The notes under the pieces are model-generated. The model was not told the DNA's origin and ran no database searches. It saw nothing but the letters and a program-made list of their open reading frames with translations. The translations under genes were made by a program, and so were the position numbers. 64,000 nucleotides of DNA from contig NZ_JAGGPP010000027.1 in NCBI RefSeq assembly GCF_018613755.1, positions 1 through 64,000 of the forward strand, given 5' to 3'. Below are positions 26,374-36,081 of the stretch, one piece after another (positions within the stretch are counted from its first letter, which is position 1; each line of letters begins with the position of its first letter). This stretch comes from Arthrobacter sp. ISL-72 (GTDB lineage: Bacteria > Actinomycetota > Actinomycetes > Actinomycetales > Micrococcaceae).

Positions 26374-27755
26374 ATGCAGTCTGTAGACATCGCTGTCACG
26401 GATCTGACGTCCGCCACCAAGAAGTTCTTCCGGCGGGTCCTGCCCATCATGCTGGTCATGCTGGTCTGCAACCAGCTGAACCGGTCGAATATCGGCTATG
26501 CCCACGAGCACCTGGAAGCGGACGTTGGAATCGGCGCCGCAGCCTACGGTTTCGGCGCCGGCCTGTTCTTCATCGCCTACGCGATCTTCGAACTGCCGAG
26601 CAACGTGATGATGGAAAAGTTCGGTGCGCGGGTGTGGCTCACCCGGATCATGGTCAGCTGGGGCATCGTTTCGTTCCTGATGGCGTTCGTGCAGAACGAG
26701 ATGATGTTCTACGTTCTGCGGTTCCTGCTGGGCGCCGCGGAAGCAGGGTTCTTCCCCGCAGTCATCTTCTACTTCGCCCGGTGGGTTCCGGCCGGGCAGC
26801 GGGGCAAGGCCACCGCGATTTTCATTGCCGGTTCCTCCGTTGCCGCCGCCCTGTCCGGACCCATCGCCGGAATGCTGCTCAGCCTCCAGGGTGCCCTGGG
26901 CTTCCGCGGCTGGCAGTGGCTCTTTGGCTTCGAAGGCCTGCTCTCCGTAGTAGTGGGCATCACGGTCTACTTCCTGCTGGATGCCCGGATCGAGGACGCC
27001 AAATGGCTGACCGGCAAGGAGAAAACGGCCCTTATCAATGCCATCGCCGCCGAGGATGCCGAGCACACGAAGGGAACCGGAAAGCAGGGCGCCGACGTCA
27101 ACCGGTGGAAGATGCTGCTCAACCCGCAGATCCTCCTGCTGTGCGGCATCTACTTCTCGGTCCAGCTGTCCATCTACGCCAACACCTTCTGGCTGCCGAG
27201 CATCGTCAAGCAGATCCCCGGCACTACTGACCTGAGCGTCGGGTTCCTCTCCGCTATCCCGTGGATCTGTGCCGTCTTTGCCATGTACTTCGCGGCCAAG
27301 TGGCAGGACCGGGCAAAGTCCAAGCGCCCGCTCCTGGTGGTGGCCCTGCTCATCGCAGCAGTGGGTACGTTCGCGGCGGCCGTGACCACTCGGTGCTGGC
27401 CCTGGTGTTCCTCGCCGTCGCCGCGATGGGCTTCAAGAGCGCTTCGCCGCTGTTCTGGACCATCCCCCAGTCCGGCCTGCACCCGCTGGTCCTTGCGCCG
27501 GCGATCGCCATCATCAATTCTCTCGGCAACCTGGGCGGCTTCGTGGCACCGTTCGGCTTCGGCATCATCAAGGAGCAGACCGGCAGCGTGGTCCCGGGGC
27601 TGTTCGCCCTTGCGGCGGCGTCCACGCTCGCCGCCGGCCTGGTGTACTTCCTGAAGGAACGCACGACGGCGGGAGATGAGTCGGCGGCCGGCATACCCGC
27701 CGCCGAGGACGCATCCGATACCGGCATCCAACTGGAATCCGCCGGCGCAAAGTAG
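26374..27755 (+). pseudogene. MFS transporter of the anion:cation symporter (GudP-like) family, frameshifted
   Basis: The frame from the ATG at 26374 gives a normal MFS N-terminus and central part: VCNQLNRSNIGYAHEHLEAD, FFIAYAIFELPSNVMMEKFG, RFLLGAAEAGFFPAVIFYFA. It continues to VGTFAAAVTT at about 27390. There the homologous sequence passes to another frame (SVLALVFLAVAAMGFKSASP, LFWTIPQSGLHPL, NSLGNLGGFVAPFGFGIIKE), which ends at 27755. A single missing base near 27389 explains this. The joined protein would be about 460 residues, the usual length of glucarate/galactarate MFS permeases. Position after the GntR gene suggests aldarate uptake. A sequencing error is possible. Confidence 0.82.
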
Positions 27756-27798
27756 GGGCTGCCAGGCTGCCCGGGGCGCATCCGGGCTACATTCCTAA

Positions 27799-27845
27799 GC
27801 TTGCCCGCGGATCTGAACCTTCAGGGCCAGGATCCGCGGACAAGC
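27799..27845 (+). terminator. hairpin downstream of the MFS gene
   Basis: Arms at 27799-27813 and 27831-27845 pair over 15 positions with one mismatch, around a 17-base loop, 44 bp after the MFS stop. No U tract follows. It is likely the end of the aldarate gene block. Confidence 0.55.
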
Positions 27846-27873
27846 CCATGTCGGCACGACATCCTGGCAAAAA

Positions 27874-27905
27874 GAAGAACCCCGGTCCTAAGACCGGGGT
27901 TCTTC
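27874..27905 (-). terminator. intrinsic terminator of tRNA-Leu
   Basis: A perfect 14-bp stem (27874-27887 with 27892-27905) with a four-base loop is followed on the minus strand by TTTTT. It lies 8 bp beyond the 3' end of the tRNA gene. Confidence 0.88.
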
Positions 27906-27912
27906 ATTTGCG

Positions 27913-27995
27913 TGCGCGAGGGGGGATTTGAACCCCCACGCCCTTTCGGACACTGGCACCTGAAGCCAGCGCGTCTGCCGTTCCGCCACTCGCGC
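27913..27995 (-). tRNA. tRNA-Leu (CAG anticodon)
   Basis: The 83-nt gene folds with acceptor arms GCGCGAG and CTCGCGC and discriminator A. The anticodon stem CTGGC/GCCAG has loop TTCAGGT, giving anticodon CAG (reads CUG). The long class II variable arm TGTCCGAAAGGGCGT and the T arm GGGGGTTCAAATCCCCC agree with tRNA-Leu. CCA is not encoded. Confidence 0.96.
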
Positions 27996-28349
27996 GCAAC
28001 TTCTTTCACCCGGCGGCGAGTCCGTTTCCCGGACTTCCAGCCTTGCAAAAGCAGCGAGATCAAGCATAACGGACAACTACGGAAAAACACCAATCGGGCC
28101 CTGCGGCTGTTCCGCCGGGCAGAATCACACCTCGACACGGACCTCTCGGATGACGCGGTCGGAACCGCGCCAGGGCAGGCGGAAACGAACTATTCCCGCC
28201 GCCGCGGCGTTGTGCATTAAGGTCATTCACAGCCCTGCCCAGTAGTATCAGATGTAGGAGCGACCGTCCCCGGCGCGCTCCCGGCAATGAATGTGAACTG
28301 AGTTCCGAATCGCGTGCTGCACTGCAGCCCTAAGGAGAGGAGAGGTGCC
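27996..28349. other. gene-free region between tRNA-Leu and fhaA
   Basis: It should contain the divergent promoters of tRNA-Leu and the fhaA operon. A TAGTAT at 28243-28248 could be a -10 for fhaA, but no convincing -35 is seen. Short open frames here lack any support. Confidence 0.4.
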
Positions 28350-29096
28350 ATGGGAATGCTGGACAAGGTCGAGCGCGGCATCGAAAAGGCCGTCCGCGGT
28401 GTCTTCTCCACCGGTTCGCGGGCCCAGGTTGAGCCTGTGGAAATCGCAAGCCGGCTTCGCCGGGATGTAGACCACAAGGCCATCACCATCGCCGCCGGCC
28501 GCACGCTCGCCCCCAACGTTTTCGACGTCCGCCTCAGCGACGACGACTTCAAGCGCGCGCAGGAATGGGGCACGCCGCTGGCCGAAGAACTCTGCGATGT
28601 GGTGATCAACCACGTCCGCAGCCAGGGCTACACGCTCCAGGGATCAGTCCGCATTTCCTTCCGGCGTGACGGGGAAATCCGAGCAGGCGATTTCGAGATT
28701 GATTCCAAGATGGAGAAGGCCTCCGGTTCCGCCGCGGCTCCCCCTGTGCCGAGGAACAACGTGCCGGCCGCCCCGACCCGGCAGCCTGTGCGGCTGCAAC
28801 CGGTCCTGGACATTGACGGCCAGCGCTATTCGCTGAACGCCGCGTCCATCGTCCTGGGCCGGTCATCGGAGGCGGACATCCTGGTGGATGACACAGGAGT
28901 TTCACGCCGCCACCTCGAAATCCGCACTGCCAACGGCACTTCTGAGGCCGTCGATCTGGGATCCACCAACGGCAGCTACGTCAACGGACGCAAGGTTGAC
29001 GGCAGCGTTGACCTTACTGACGGCTCCACCATCACGATGGGACGGACCAAAATCATCTTCCGCCTTTTGCCCGCCAACTCCGGTGGTCGCCAGTGA
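28350..29096 (+). CDS. fhaA: FhaA-type protein (DUF3662 plus FHA domain)
   Basis: The 248-residue protein starts MGMLDKVERGIEKAVRGVFS with GGAGAGGAGAGG upstream. Residues 1-115 form the DUF3662/FhaA N-terminal domain (PVEIASRLRRDVDHKAITIA, NVFDVRLSDDDFKRAQEW). A proline/alanine linker follows. A C-terminal FHA domain (about 160-245) has VLGRSSEADILVDDTGVSRR and DLGSTNGSYVNGRKVDG, which bind phosphothreonine. In Actinobacteria FhaA binds phosphorylated MviN/MurJ and is a PknB substrate in cell-wall control. It is the first gene of the signalling operon. Confidence 0.95.
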   Translation: MGMLDKVERGIEKAVRGVFSTGSRAQVEPVEIASRLRRDVDHKAITIAAGRTLAPNVFDVRLSDDDFKRAQEWGTPLAEELCDVVINHVRSQGYTLQGSVRISFRRDGEIRAGDFEIDSKMEKASGSAAAPPVPRNNVPAAPTRQPVRLQPVLDIDGQRYSLNAASIVLGRSSEADILVDDTGVSRRHLEIRTANGTSEAVDLGSTNGSYVNGRKVDGSVDLTDGSTITMGRTKIIFRLLPANSGGRQ

Positions 29097-29575
29097 GCGA
29101 CCTGACCATAACAGCCCTGCGATTCGGATTCCTCCTTTTGCTGTGGGTTCTTATCTTCAGCATCGTGTCGGCCATGCGACGGGACCTGATGATCGGCCGG
29201 AAAGCCGCGATGGGTGCCCCTACTGCCCGGCAGGTCCGCAAGCACCCGGAGCTCGCGGAAGCAGCACCGCCGCCCGTCAAGCAGCAGGCCAGGCAGCTCG
29301 TTGTCACGGAGGGGCCGCTCAAAGGCCGCACCATCCCCCTTGCAGACAGTCCCATCCTGCTGGGGCGTGCCCAGGAAGCCACCCTGGTCCTCGAGGACGA
29401 CTACGCCTCGGGCCGGCACGCCAGGCTCTTCCCCCAGGGCAGCCGTTGGTTCATCGAGGATCTTGGCTCCACCAACGGCACGTACCTCGCTAATCAGCAG
29501 CTCACCCGTGCCCTCCCGGTGGAGCTCGGTGTCCCCGTGAGAATCGGCAAGACGGTCATCGAATTGAGGCCATAG
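29093..29575 (+). CDS. fhaB: FhaB-type FHA domain membrane-anchored protein
   Basis: The 160-residue protein starts with a GTG overlapping the fhaA stop. It has one N-terminal membrane helix (ALRFGFLLLLWVLIFSIVSA, residues 5-25), a linker, and an FHA domain at about residues 75-160. The phosphothreonine-binding residues sit in ILLGRAQEATLVLEDDYASG and DLGSTNGTYLANQQLTRAL. FhaB (FipA partner) acts at the septum in mycobacteria. The overlap with fhaA shows tight coupling in the operon. Confidence 0.94.
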   Translation: MSDLTITALRFGFLLLLWVLIFSIVSAMRRDLMIGRKAAMGAPTARQVRKHPELAEAAPPPVKQQARQLVVTEGPLKGRTIPLADSPILLGRAQEATLVLEDDYASGRHARLFPQGSRWFIEDLGSTNGTYLANQQLTRALPVELGVPVRIGKTVIELRP

Positions 29576-29577
29576 CC

Positions 29578-31329
29578 GTGGCCGTCCCGGAAACTCCCGC
29601 TGAAAAGGATCCCACCTCGACGCGGCCGCTCATCATGCGCTACGCCGCACGCTCCCATGTGGGACGCATCCGCGCCAAGAACGATGATTCCGCTTACGTC
29701 GGCCGGCACCTGGCGGTCGTGGCGGACGGCATGGGCGGCCATGCCGGCGGTGACGTCGCCTCCGCCGCAACCGTCCTGGACATGCTCCACCTGGACCACG
29801 GTCATTACGACGGCGACGCCGGGACAGTCCTGGCCGATGAAATCCAGACCGCAAATTCGCTCCTGTCCGAGCTGGTCCACATCAATCCCAAACTTGCCGG
29901 CATGGGCACCACCGTCACGGCACTGCTCCTGGCCGAAGGCAAACTGCACTTCGCCCACATCGGCGATTCCCGGGCCTACCGGCTGCGCAACGGCGAATTC
30001 AAACAGATCAGCGTGGACCACACGTTCGTCCAGAGGCTCATCGACGAAGGCCGGCTGCGCCCGGAGGAAGCGGAAACCCATCCGCACAAAAACGTCCTGA
30101 TGCGGGTTCTGGGCGACGTCGATGCCAGCCCCGAACTCGATCTGGCCACCCTCGACGTCGAACCCGGCGAACGGTGGCTGCTCTGCTCCGACGGCCTCAA
30201 CTACGTTGCCGGACACGTTGTGGAACGCACCGTCCGCGAAACCAAGGATCTCCGCGAATGCGTCGATACGCTGGTGGAGCTCACCCTCGAGGCCGGCGCA
30301 CCGGACAACGTCACAGTGGTCATGCTGGAAATCGCTGAAGAGACTCCCGACGACGTCCGCACAGCCGCCGTCGAAATCGTGCCGCCCAAGGCGGACAGCG
30401 ACGACACGATCCAGGCCGTTGCACCGGCTCCCAAGCTGGATGCCCCTCACGAGAAGGGGGCCGGACAGCCCCTGGCAACAACCCCTGCAGCAGCCGATGG
30501 CTCCGCGCCGAAGCCTGCCGACGACGGAGCAGCGGGCGGTTCCGGTTCCGGTGCCGGCGTCGGTTCCGGGGCCGGTTCCGACGTCGCTCCCGGCCCGGCA
30601 GCAAAGCCTCCCGAACCCGCCGCCACCACCGATCCCCATCTGGGCGAGCATCTCTCCGCCGCCGTCCTCCGGGAGGAACTTTCCACCCGTCCGCATGAGC
30701 TCGTCGGTGCGGCCGTTGCTGCTGCCGAATCAGGATCCATCCCGACCATTGCCGGCCGGACCGTCGCGCGACGCGCCGCCACGGTGCTGACGCACAAGGC
30801 GGACCAGGACCGCGAGGAAACGGACGAGTACAAGCCTGCCGCGAGGCCGCGGCGCTGGATCACCATTGCCACGGCAGCCGCCCTCCTCATCGTCCTGGGC
30901 GTTGGTTTATGGCTCGGTTACGCCTGGACGCAGACGCGCTACTACATCGGCGAATACGATCAGCGTGTTGCCATCTACAACGGAGTCTCGCAGCGGCTGG
31001 GGCCAATCCAGCTGTCCACCCTGGAGACCGTGACGGAGATCCGCATGTCGGACCTCCCGGAGTTTTCGCAGCAGCGCGTCCGCCAGACTGTTCCGGCCCG
31101 GGATCTCTACGATGCACAGCGGATCGTCAAGAATCTCGATCTGACCGGTACCACCTCACCGGCAGACGAGTGCGCCACGCCGTCGGCCAAGGCCACGGCT
31201 TCTGCATCGGGGGCGGCCCCTGCACCCAGCGGCACCTCGGCACCGCCCGGAACTGCAAAGTCGACCGGAACTGCAACACCCACCACTACGCCCGGTACGT
31301 CCGCCAACGCTTGTGAGGAGGCCAAATGA
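29578..31329 (+). CDS. pstP: PstP-type serine/threonine protein phosphatase (PP2C family)
   Basis: The 583-residue protein has a PP2C catalytic domain (residues 20-260): HVGRIRAKNDDSAYVGRHLA, VVADGMGGHAGGDVASAAT, GMGTTVTALLL, HIGDSRAYRLRNGEF and the metal site CSDGLNYVAG ... GAPDNVTVVML. A low-complexity linker of about 160 residues follows. One membrane helix (ITIATAAALLIVLGVGLWLG, near 427-447) and an extracellular tail ending in Ser/Thr/Pro-rich sequence complete it. It dephosphorylates PknA/PknB and their targets. The GTG at 29578 is assumed; an ATG at 29635 is an alternative. Confidence 0.95.
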   Translation: MAVPETPAEKDPTSTRPLIMRYAARSHVGRIRAKNDDSAYVGRHLAVVADGMGGHAGGDVASAATVLDMLHLDHGHYDGDAGTVLADEIQTANSLLSELVHINPKLAGMGTTVTALLLAEGKLHFAHIGDSRAYRLRNGEFKQISVDHTFVQRLIDEGRLRPEEAETHPHKNVLMRVLGDVDASPELDLATLDVEPGERWLLCSDGLNYVAGHVVERTVRETKDLRECVDTLVELTLEAGAPDNVTVVMLEIAEETPDDVRTAAVEIVPPKADSDDTIQAVAPAPKLDAPHEKGAGQPLATTPAAADGSAPKPADDGAAGGSGSGAGVGSGAGSDVAPGPAAKPPEPAATTDPHLGEHLSAAVLREELSTRPHELVGAAVAAAESGSIPTIAGRTVARRAATVLTHKADQDREETDEYKPAARPRRWITIATAAALLIVLGVGLWLGYAWTQTRYYIGEYDQRVAIYNGVSQRLGPIQLSTLETVTEIRMSDLPEFSQQRVRQTVPARDLYDAQRIVKNLDLTGTTSPADECATPSAKATASASGAAPAPSGTSAPPGTAKSTGTATPTTTPGTSANACEEAK

Positions 31330-32786
31330 CGCAGATTGCAGTTACCGCCAAGCCGCGGAGAAACACTGAACTGGCCCTCCTGATCCTTGCCCTTGCCGTT
31401 GGCATCGGCGCCAATGCCCTGGTCGGCGTCGACCAGGAAAAGGCCTTCGACACGGACTTCTGGTTCCAGTCCAGCCTGCTTGCTGCGGCAGCCTTGGTAT
31501 TCCATGTGGTTCTCCGCATCCGCGCGAAATATGCCGATCCGGTGATACTTCCCCTCGTGGTTGCCCTCAACGGCCTGGGTCTCGCCATGATCCACCGCCT
31601 GGACCGGGTGGGTGAGGACACGGGCAACAACCAGCTGCGCTGGACGCTCGTGGCCATGGGCGTCGCCGTCGTCGTCATCTGGTTCCTCAAGGACCACCGG
31701 ATCCTGCGCCGCTTCACATACATCTCCCTCGCCGTGAGTGCGCTTCTGCTGATCCTGCCTCTGGTGCCGGGCATCTCTGCCGGCGAAATCCTCGGCGCGA
31801 GCGTCTGGATCCAGATCGGACCCATGACCTTCCAGCCCGGCGAGGTCGCCAAGATCACGCTGGCAATATTCTTTGCCGGGTATCTTTCCTCCAACCGGGA
31901 TCTCATCCTGCTCGCGGGACGCAAGATCGGGCCGCTCCAGTTCCCGCGCTTCAAGGACATGGGCCCCATGATCACTGCCTGGCTGGTGAGCATCGGCGTG
32001 CTGATCTTCCAGCGGGACCTCGGGTCCTCGGTCCTGTTCTTCGGGCTCTTCATTGTGATGATCTACGTGGCAACCAGCCGCATCAGCTGGGTGATCATTG
32101 GCGTCGCGCTGCTCCTGGGCGGCGGCTATGTGGCGTCACGGGTCTTCTCACACGTCGGTTTGCGCATCGACGGGTGGCTTAACGCCTTCACGGAGGAAGT
32201 GTACGGGCGGCAGTACGGCGGCAGCCTGCAGATCGTCGAGGGCCTGTTCGGAATGGCCAACGGCGGACTGGTGGGCACAGGACTCGGGCAGGGCCGGCCC
32301 AACCTGGTGCCGTTTGCCAACAGCGACATGATCATTGCGTCCTTCGGCGAGGAGCTCGGCCTGATCGGCCTCTTTGCCATTGTGCTGATGTACCTCCTGC
32401 TGTTCACCCGCGGCTTCCGTGCGGCACTGGGAACGCGGGATGCCTTCGGGAAACTGCTGGCCTGCGGGTTGTCGTTTGCCATCGCCCTGCAGTGCTTTGT
32501 GGTGATCGGCGGCGTCACGCGCCTTATTCCGCTGACCGGACTCACCACTCCCTTCCTGGCCGCCGGCGGGTCCTCCCTGCTGGCCAACTGGATCATCGTT
32601 GGCCTGCTGCTGATGATTTCGCACACCGCGCGCGGCCCGGTGGACACCACGCCCATGCCGCAGGCTGCGGCTCCGGGCGAACAGAAGCCCGTTCCACCCT
32701 CCCCGCCGCGTCCGGCCAAACAGCCCGGCCGGCAGCCTTCCTCCACCCATCCCGACGCGCCAACCGAAGCGGTGAGACAACTGTGA
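31326..32786 (+). CDS. rodA: RodA/FtsW/SpoVE family peptidoglycan glycosyltransferase
   Basis: The 486-residue SEDS protein has about ten to twelve membrane segments. Typical SEDS sites are KDHRILRRFTYISLAVSALL, ASVWIQIGPMTFQPGEVAKI, LIFQRDLGSSVLFFGLFIVM, VEGLFGMANGGLVGTGLGQG, SDMIIASFGEELGLIGLFAI and GLTTPFLAAGGSSLLANWII. With the class B PBP encoded next it polymerises and cross-links peptidoglycan. Its start overlaps the pstP stop. The C-terminal 45 residues are a proline-rich cytosolic tail. Confidence 0.95.
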   Translation: MTQIAVTAKPRRNTELALLILALAVGIGANALVGVDQEKAFDTDFWFQSSLLAAAALVFHVVLRIRAKYADPVILPLVVALNGLGLAMIHRLDRVGEDTGNNQLRWTLVAMGVAVVVIWFLKDHRILRRFTYISLAVSALLLILPLVPGISAGEILGASVWIQIGPMTFQPGEVAKITLAIFFAGYLSSNRDLILLAGRKIGPLQFPRFKDMGPMITAWLVSIGVLIFQRDLGSSVLFFGLFIVMIYVATSRISWVIIGVALLLGGGYVASRVFSHVGLRIDGWLNAFTEEVYGRQYGGSLQIVEGLFGMANGGLVGTGLGQGRPNLVPFANSDMIIASFGEELGLIGLFAIVLMYLLLFTRGFRAALGTRDAFGKLLACGLSFAIALQCFVVIGGVTRLIPLTGLTTPFLAAGGSSLLANWIIVGLLLMISHTARGPVDTTPMPQAAAPGEQKPVPPSPPRPAKQPGRQPSSTHPDAPTEAVRQL

Positions 32787-34243
32787 ACCATGCCATTCGG
32801 AATTCATGGCTTGCCGCCGTTGCCATGTTCGCGCTGATCTTCGGAGCCCTCAGCTACGTCCAGGTGGTGGGTGCCGACGAGCTGCAGGACAACGCCTGGA
32901 ACAAGCGGGCCATCCTGCAGAACTACTGCAATGACCGCGGAGCCATCATCGTCGGCGGCAGGCCCATCGCGCAGTCCGTCGCTGCGTCGGAAAGCTGCAA
33001 GTTCCAGCGGACCTATACGGACCCTGAACCGTATGCCGGAATCACCGGCTACTTCTCCAAGAACTACGGGGTCACCGGGCTGGAAAGCTCCCTCAATGAG
33101 CTTCTCGCGGGCAGCTCCGACCAGCTCTTCCTGGACCGCGTCGGCCAGCTGTTCCTTGGCAACCAGCCCAAGGGAGCATCAGTTGAACTCACCCTCGATC
33201 CCGAGATCCAAAAGCTTGCCTACGACCTTATTCCGGACGGCCAGCGGGGCTCCATCGTGGTGACGAACCCGAAGACGGGCGACATCCTGGCCATGGTATC
33301 CAAGCCCTCGTACAATCCAAACCTGATCGCAACCCAGGATCCGGCTGCCGAGGCTGCCAACTACACCGAGCTCAACAAGATCCCCGGGATCAACCTGAAC
33401 CAGAACGTCAGCGGTCCCACCGGGGCACTGCTGGCGCCGGGCTCGGTCTTTAAACTCGTGGACACCGCAGCGGCCCTCTCGTCGGGGAAGTACAACAAGG
33501 ACAGCGTGCTGCCGAACCCGGCGGAAATGCCGTTCCCCGGCATCCAGTACAAGCTGCCGAACTACGCCGGCGGCAACTGCTACACGCAGAACACGGCCAG
33601 CTTCGCCTTCGCGCTCCAGCAGTCCTGCAACACGCCCTTCGCCAGTATTGCCCTTGACCTGGGCCAAAAGGCCATCGGCGACCAGGCTGCAAAGTTCGGT
33701 TTCGGAGAGGACCTTGGCGACCAGCTGAAGCTGGACTACGCCAGGAAGCCCTTCCCGGAGGAGGAGCTGGACCCGGCCGGGCTCGCCCAGTCTGCAATCG
33801 GCCAGCGCGACGTACGTGCTACGCCGCTGCAGATCGCGCTGATGACGTCCGCCATCGCCAACGGAGGGGTCCAGATGCGGCCCAACCTAATCAAGACGGT
33901 GCGGTCGCCGGACTTGCGGGTCATCAGCGAGCCGAAACCCGAAGTCCTCCGGACATCAACCAGCCCCGAGATTTCCCGGCAGATCACTGAATGGATGACC
34001 AGCGTCGTCAGTGAGGGCATCGGCCGCGGGGCTGCCGTACCGGGCGTCGAGGTGGCCGGCAAGACCGGCACCGCGGAGCTGGGAACCGACGGCTTGAACA
34101 ATTCATGGTTTACCGGGTTCGCCCCGGCCAACGACCCGCAGGTGTCGGTGACCATCGTCATGCAGGGCGTGGACATCACTACCGGTGCACAGCTAACCAG
34201 TCCGAACGCGAAGAAGATTTTTGAGGCGGTGTTGAATAAGTGA
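32783..34243 (+). CDS. pbpA: class B penicillin-binding protein (PbpA type)
   Basis: The 486-residue protein starts with a GTG overlapping the rodA stop. It has one N-terminal membrane helix (WLAAVAMFALIFGALSYVQV) and a pedestal domain. The transpeptidase domain carries SxxK in LLAPGSVFKLVDTAAALSSG, SxN in QQSCNTPFAS and KTG in VAGKTGTAEL. It cross-links peptidoglycan as partner of RodA. Its place between rodA and pknA is the conserved actinobacterial arrangement. Confidence 0.96.
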   Translation: MNHAIRNSWLAAVAMFALIFGALSYVQVVGADELQDNAWNKRAILQNYCNDRGAIIVGGRPIAQSVAASESCKFQRTYTDPEPYAGITGYFSKNYGVTGLESSLNELLAGSSDQLFLDRVGQLFLGNQPKGASVELTLDPEIQKLAYDLIPDGQRGSIVVTNPKTGDILAMVSKPSYNPNLIATQDPAAEAANYTELNKIPGINLNQNVSGPTGALLAPGSVFKLVDTAAALSSGKYNKDSVLPNPAEMPFPGIQYKLPNYAGGNCYTQNTASFAFALQQSCNTPFASIALDLGQKAIGDQAAKFGFGEDLGDQLKLDYARKPFPEEELDPAGLAQSAIGQRDVRATPLQIALMTSAIANGGVQMRPNLIKTVRSPDLRVISEPKPEVLRTSTSPEISRQITEWMTSVVSEGIGRGAAVPGVEVAGKTGTAELGTDGLNNSWFTGFAPANDPQVSVTIVMQGVDITTGAQLTSPNAKKIFEAVLNK

Positions 34244-36072
34244 GGCCTACATCGGGAATCACCCTCGGCGGGAGATTCCAGCTGACCACGCGTATTGCGA
34301 TTGGCGGGATGGGAGAAGTCTGGAAAGCCAAGGACCTGATCCTTGGCAGGATTGTCGCCATCAAAGTGCTCAAAGAGGAGTACACGGGCGACCCCGGATT
34401 CCTCCAGCGCTTCCGTGCCGAGGCGCGCCACACGGCGCTGCTGAACCACGTAGGGATCGCCAACGTCTTCGACTACGGCGAAGAAGAGGGATCGGCCTAC
34501 CTGGTGATGGAGCTGGTCCCGGGCCAGCCCCTGAGCAGCATCATCGAACACGAGCAGGTCCTTTCCCCGGACCGTACGCTGTCCATCATCGCCCAGACTG
34601 CCCGTGCGCTCTCCGTGGCCCACTCGCAGGGACTGGTGCACCGCGACATCAAGCCCGGCAACCTGCTGATCACCCCGGACGGGCGTGTGAAGGTCACCGA
34701 CTTCGGCATCGCCCGGCTGGCGGACCAGGTCCCGCTCACGCAGACGGGGCAGGTCATGGGCACGGCCCAGTACCTCGCACCGGAGCAAGCCACGGGCCAG
34801 ACCGCCACGGGTTCTTCGGACATCTACTCGCTCGGCGTCATCGGCTACGAGTGCCTCACCGGGCACCGTCCGTTCTCGGGTGAATCGCAGATCGCCATCG
34901 CGCTTGCCCAGGTGAATGACGCACCGCCGCCGCTTCCCGAAACACTGCCGACGCCGGTGCGGGCCTTGCTGATGTCGATGCTCGCCAAGGATCCCAAGAA
35001 CCGCCCGGCCAACGCCATCAAGCTGTCCGAGGCGGCGGAAGCCATCCGCAACGGCGACATCTCCGCAGCGCATGCCGCGGTGCCGGGAATGCTGCTCTTC
35101 GAAGCCGCCACGGGACCCATCACCGCCCCGGTGGACATCCCCACCGCCGCCACCGGCGTCATTGAGTCCCCGGAGAAGGACAAATCGACGACGACGACGT
35201 CCGCGCTTCCCGTGGTCGGTGCAGCGGGTGCCGGCGCGGCTGCGGGAGTTGCCGCGGGCGCTGTGGCCGGAGCCACCGGTCCGCAGAGCACGCTCTCGCG
35301 CGCTGACGCCCTGGCTGCGGAGCGCACCTGGGAACAGGAAGAGGAGCCGGACCGCTACGACGAACCGGTGGACGAGCCGCAGCGCAAGGGGCGCAGCCCC
35401 TGGACGTGGCCGCTCATCGCGCTCATCCTGCTTGTGCTTTTCGCGCTCGTGGGTGTCCTCCTCACGCAGGCCGGGATCCTCTTCCCGTCGGGCACGACCG
35501 AATCCTCCTCGACCTCAAGCAGCGCCAAGCCCAGCAGCAGCAGCGCTTCGCCGTCGTCCACCTCTGCCAGGCCCACGGCCACAAGCGCGAGCCCGACGCC
35601 TACTCTCACCGAGTCGACTCCGGAAACCATCAACCTGATCCCGGACGCATACTTGGGCCAGCAGTACAACACCGTCCGCAACCAACTGGTTGGCATGGGC
35701 CTGGCGGTGAAAGGTGAGCCGGTCTTCAGCGACAAGCCAGAGGGAACGGTCACCAACATCGAGCCTTCGGGCCCGGTACCTCCCGGTGCAACCATCACGG
35801 TCACGTATTCCAAGGGACCGGACAAGAGCCAGGAGTCGTCAGTGCCGGCGATTGGTGTCGGCAGCAGCGAGGCGCAAACGCGGAAGGCGATCGAGGACGC
35901 CGGCCTGCGCTGGGTCAAGGGAGCAGACGTGCCCGGCAGCGCCGGACAGGAAGCCGGTACGTTCGTCAGTTCCGAACCAGGCGCCGGAAGCCAGGTTGCC
36001 GCAGGATCCGTCGTGACGTACCACCTCGCTGCGGAACTCCTGCCCACGCCCAGCACCTCGACGTCGAACTAA
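34240..36072 (+). CDS. pknA: PknA-type serine/threonine protein kinase with PASTA repeats
   Basis: The 610-residue kinase shows the glycine loop (RIAIGGMGEVWKA), the ATP lysine (IVAIKVLKEEY), the catalytic loop VHRDIKPGNLLI and KVTDFGIARLA, spanning residues 10-270. A linker, one membrane helix (WPLIALILLVLFALVGVLLT, near 389-410), a Ser/Thr-rich stretch and two PASTA-like repeats (INLIPDAYLGQQYNTVRNQL; SVPAIGVGSSEAQTRKAIED) follow outside. Mycobacterial PknA lacks PASTA, so this architecture is worth noting. The gene overlaps pbpA by four bases. Confidence 0.94.
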   Translation: MRPTSGITLGGRFQLTTRIAIGGMGEVWKAKDLILGRIVAIKVLKEEYTGDPGFLQRFRAEARHTALLNHVGIANVFDYGEEEGSAYLVMELVPGQPLSSIIEHEQVLSPDRTLSIIAQTARALSVAHSQGLVHRDIKPGNLLITPDGRVKVTDFGIARLADQVPLTQTGQVMGTAQYLAPEQATGQTATGSSDIYSLGVIGYECLTGHRPFSGESQIAIALAQVNDAPPPLPETLPTPVRALLMSMLAKDPKNRPANAIKLSEAAEAIRNGDISAAHAAVPGMLLFEAATGPITAPVDIPTAATGVIESPEKDKSTTTTSALPVVGAAGAGAAAGVAAGAVAGATGPQSTLSRADALAAERTWEQEEEPDRYDEPVDEPQRKGRSPWTWPLIALILLVLFALVGVLLTQAGILFPSGTTESSSTSSSAKPSSSSASPSSTSARPTATSASPTPTLTESTPETINLIPDAYLGQQYNTVRNQLVGMGLAVKGEPVFSDKPEGTVTNIEPSGPVPPGATITVTYSKGPDKSQESSVPAIGVGSSEAQTRKAIEDAGLRWVKGADVPGSAGQEAGTFVSSEPGAGSQVAAGSVVTYHLAAELLPTPSTSTSN

Positions 36073-36081
36073 GGCGAAACC

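Noticed and set aside
28060..28287. 75-codon minus-strand frame upstream of fhaA
   Set aside because: No ribosome binding site, no family resemblance, and arginine-rich composition typical of chance frames in GC-rich DNA.
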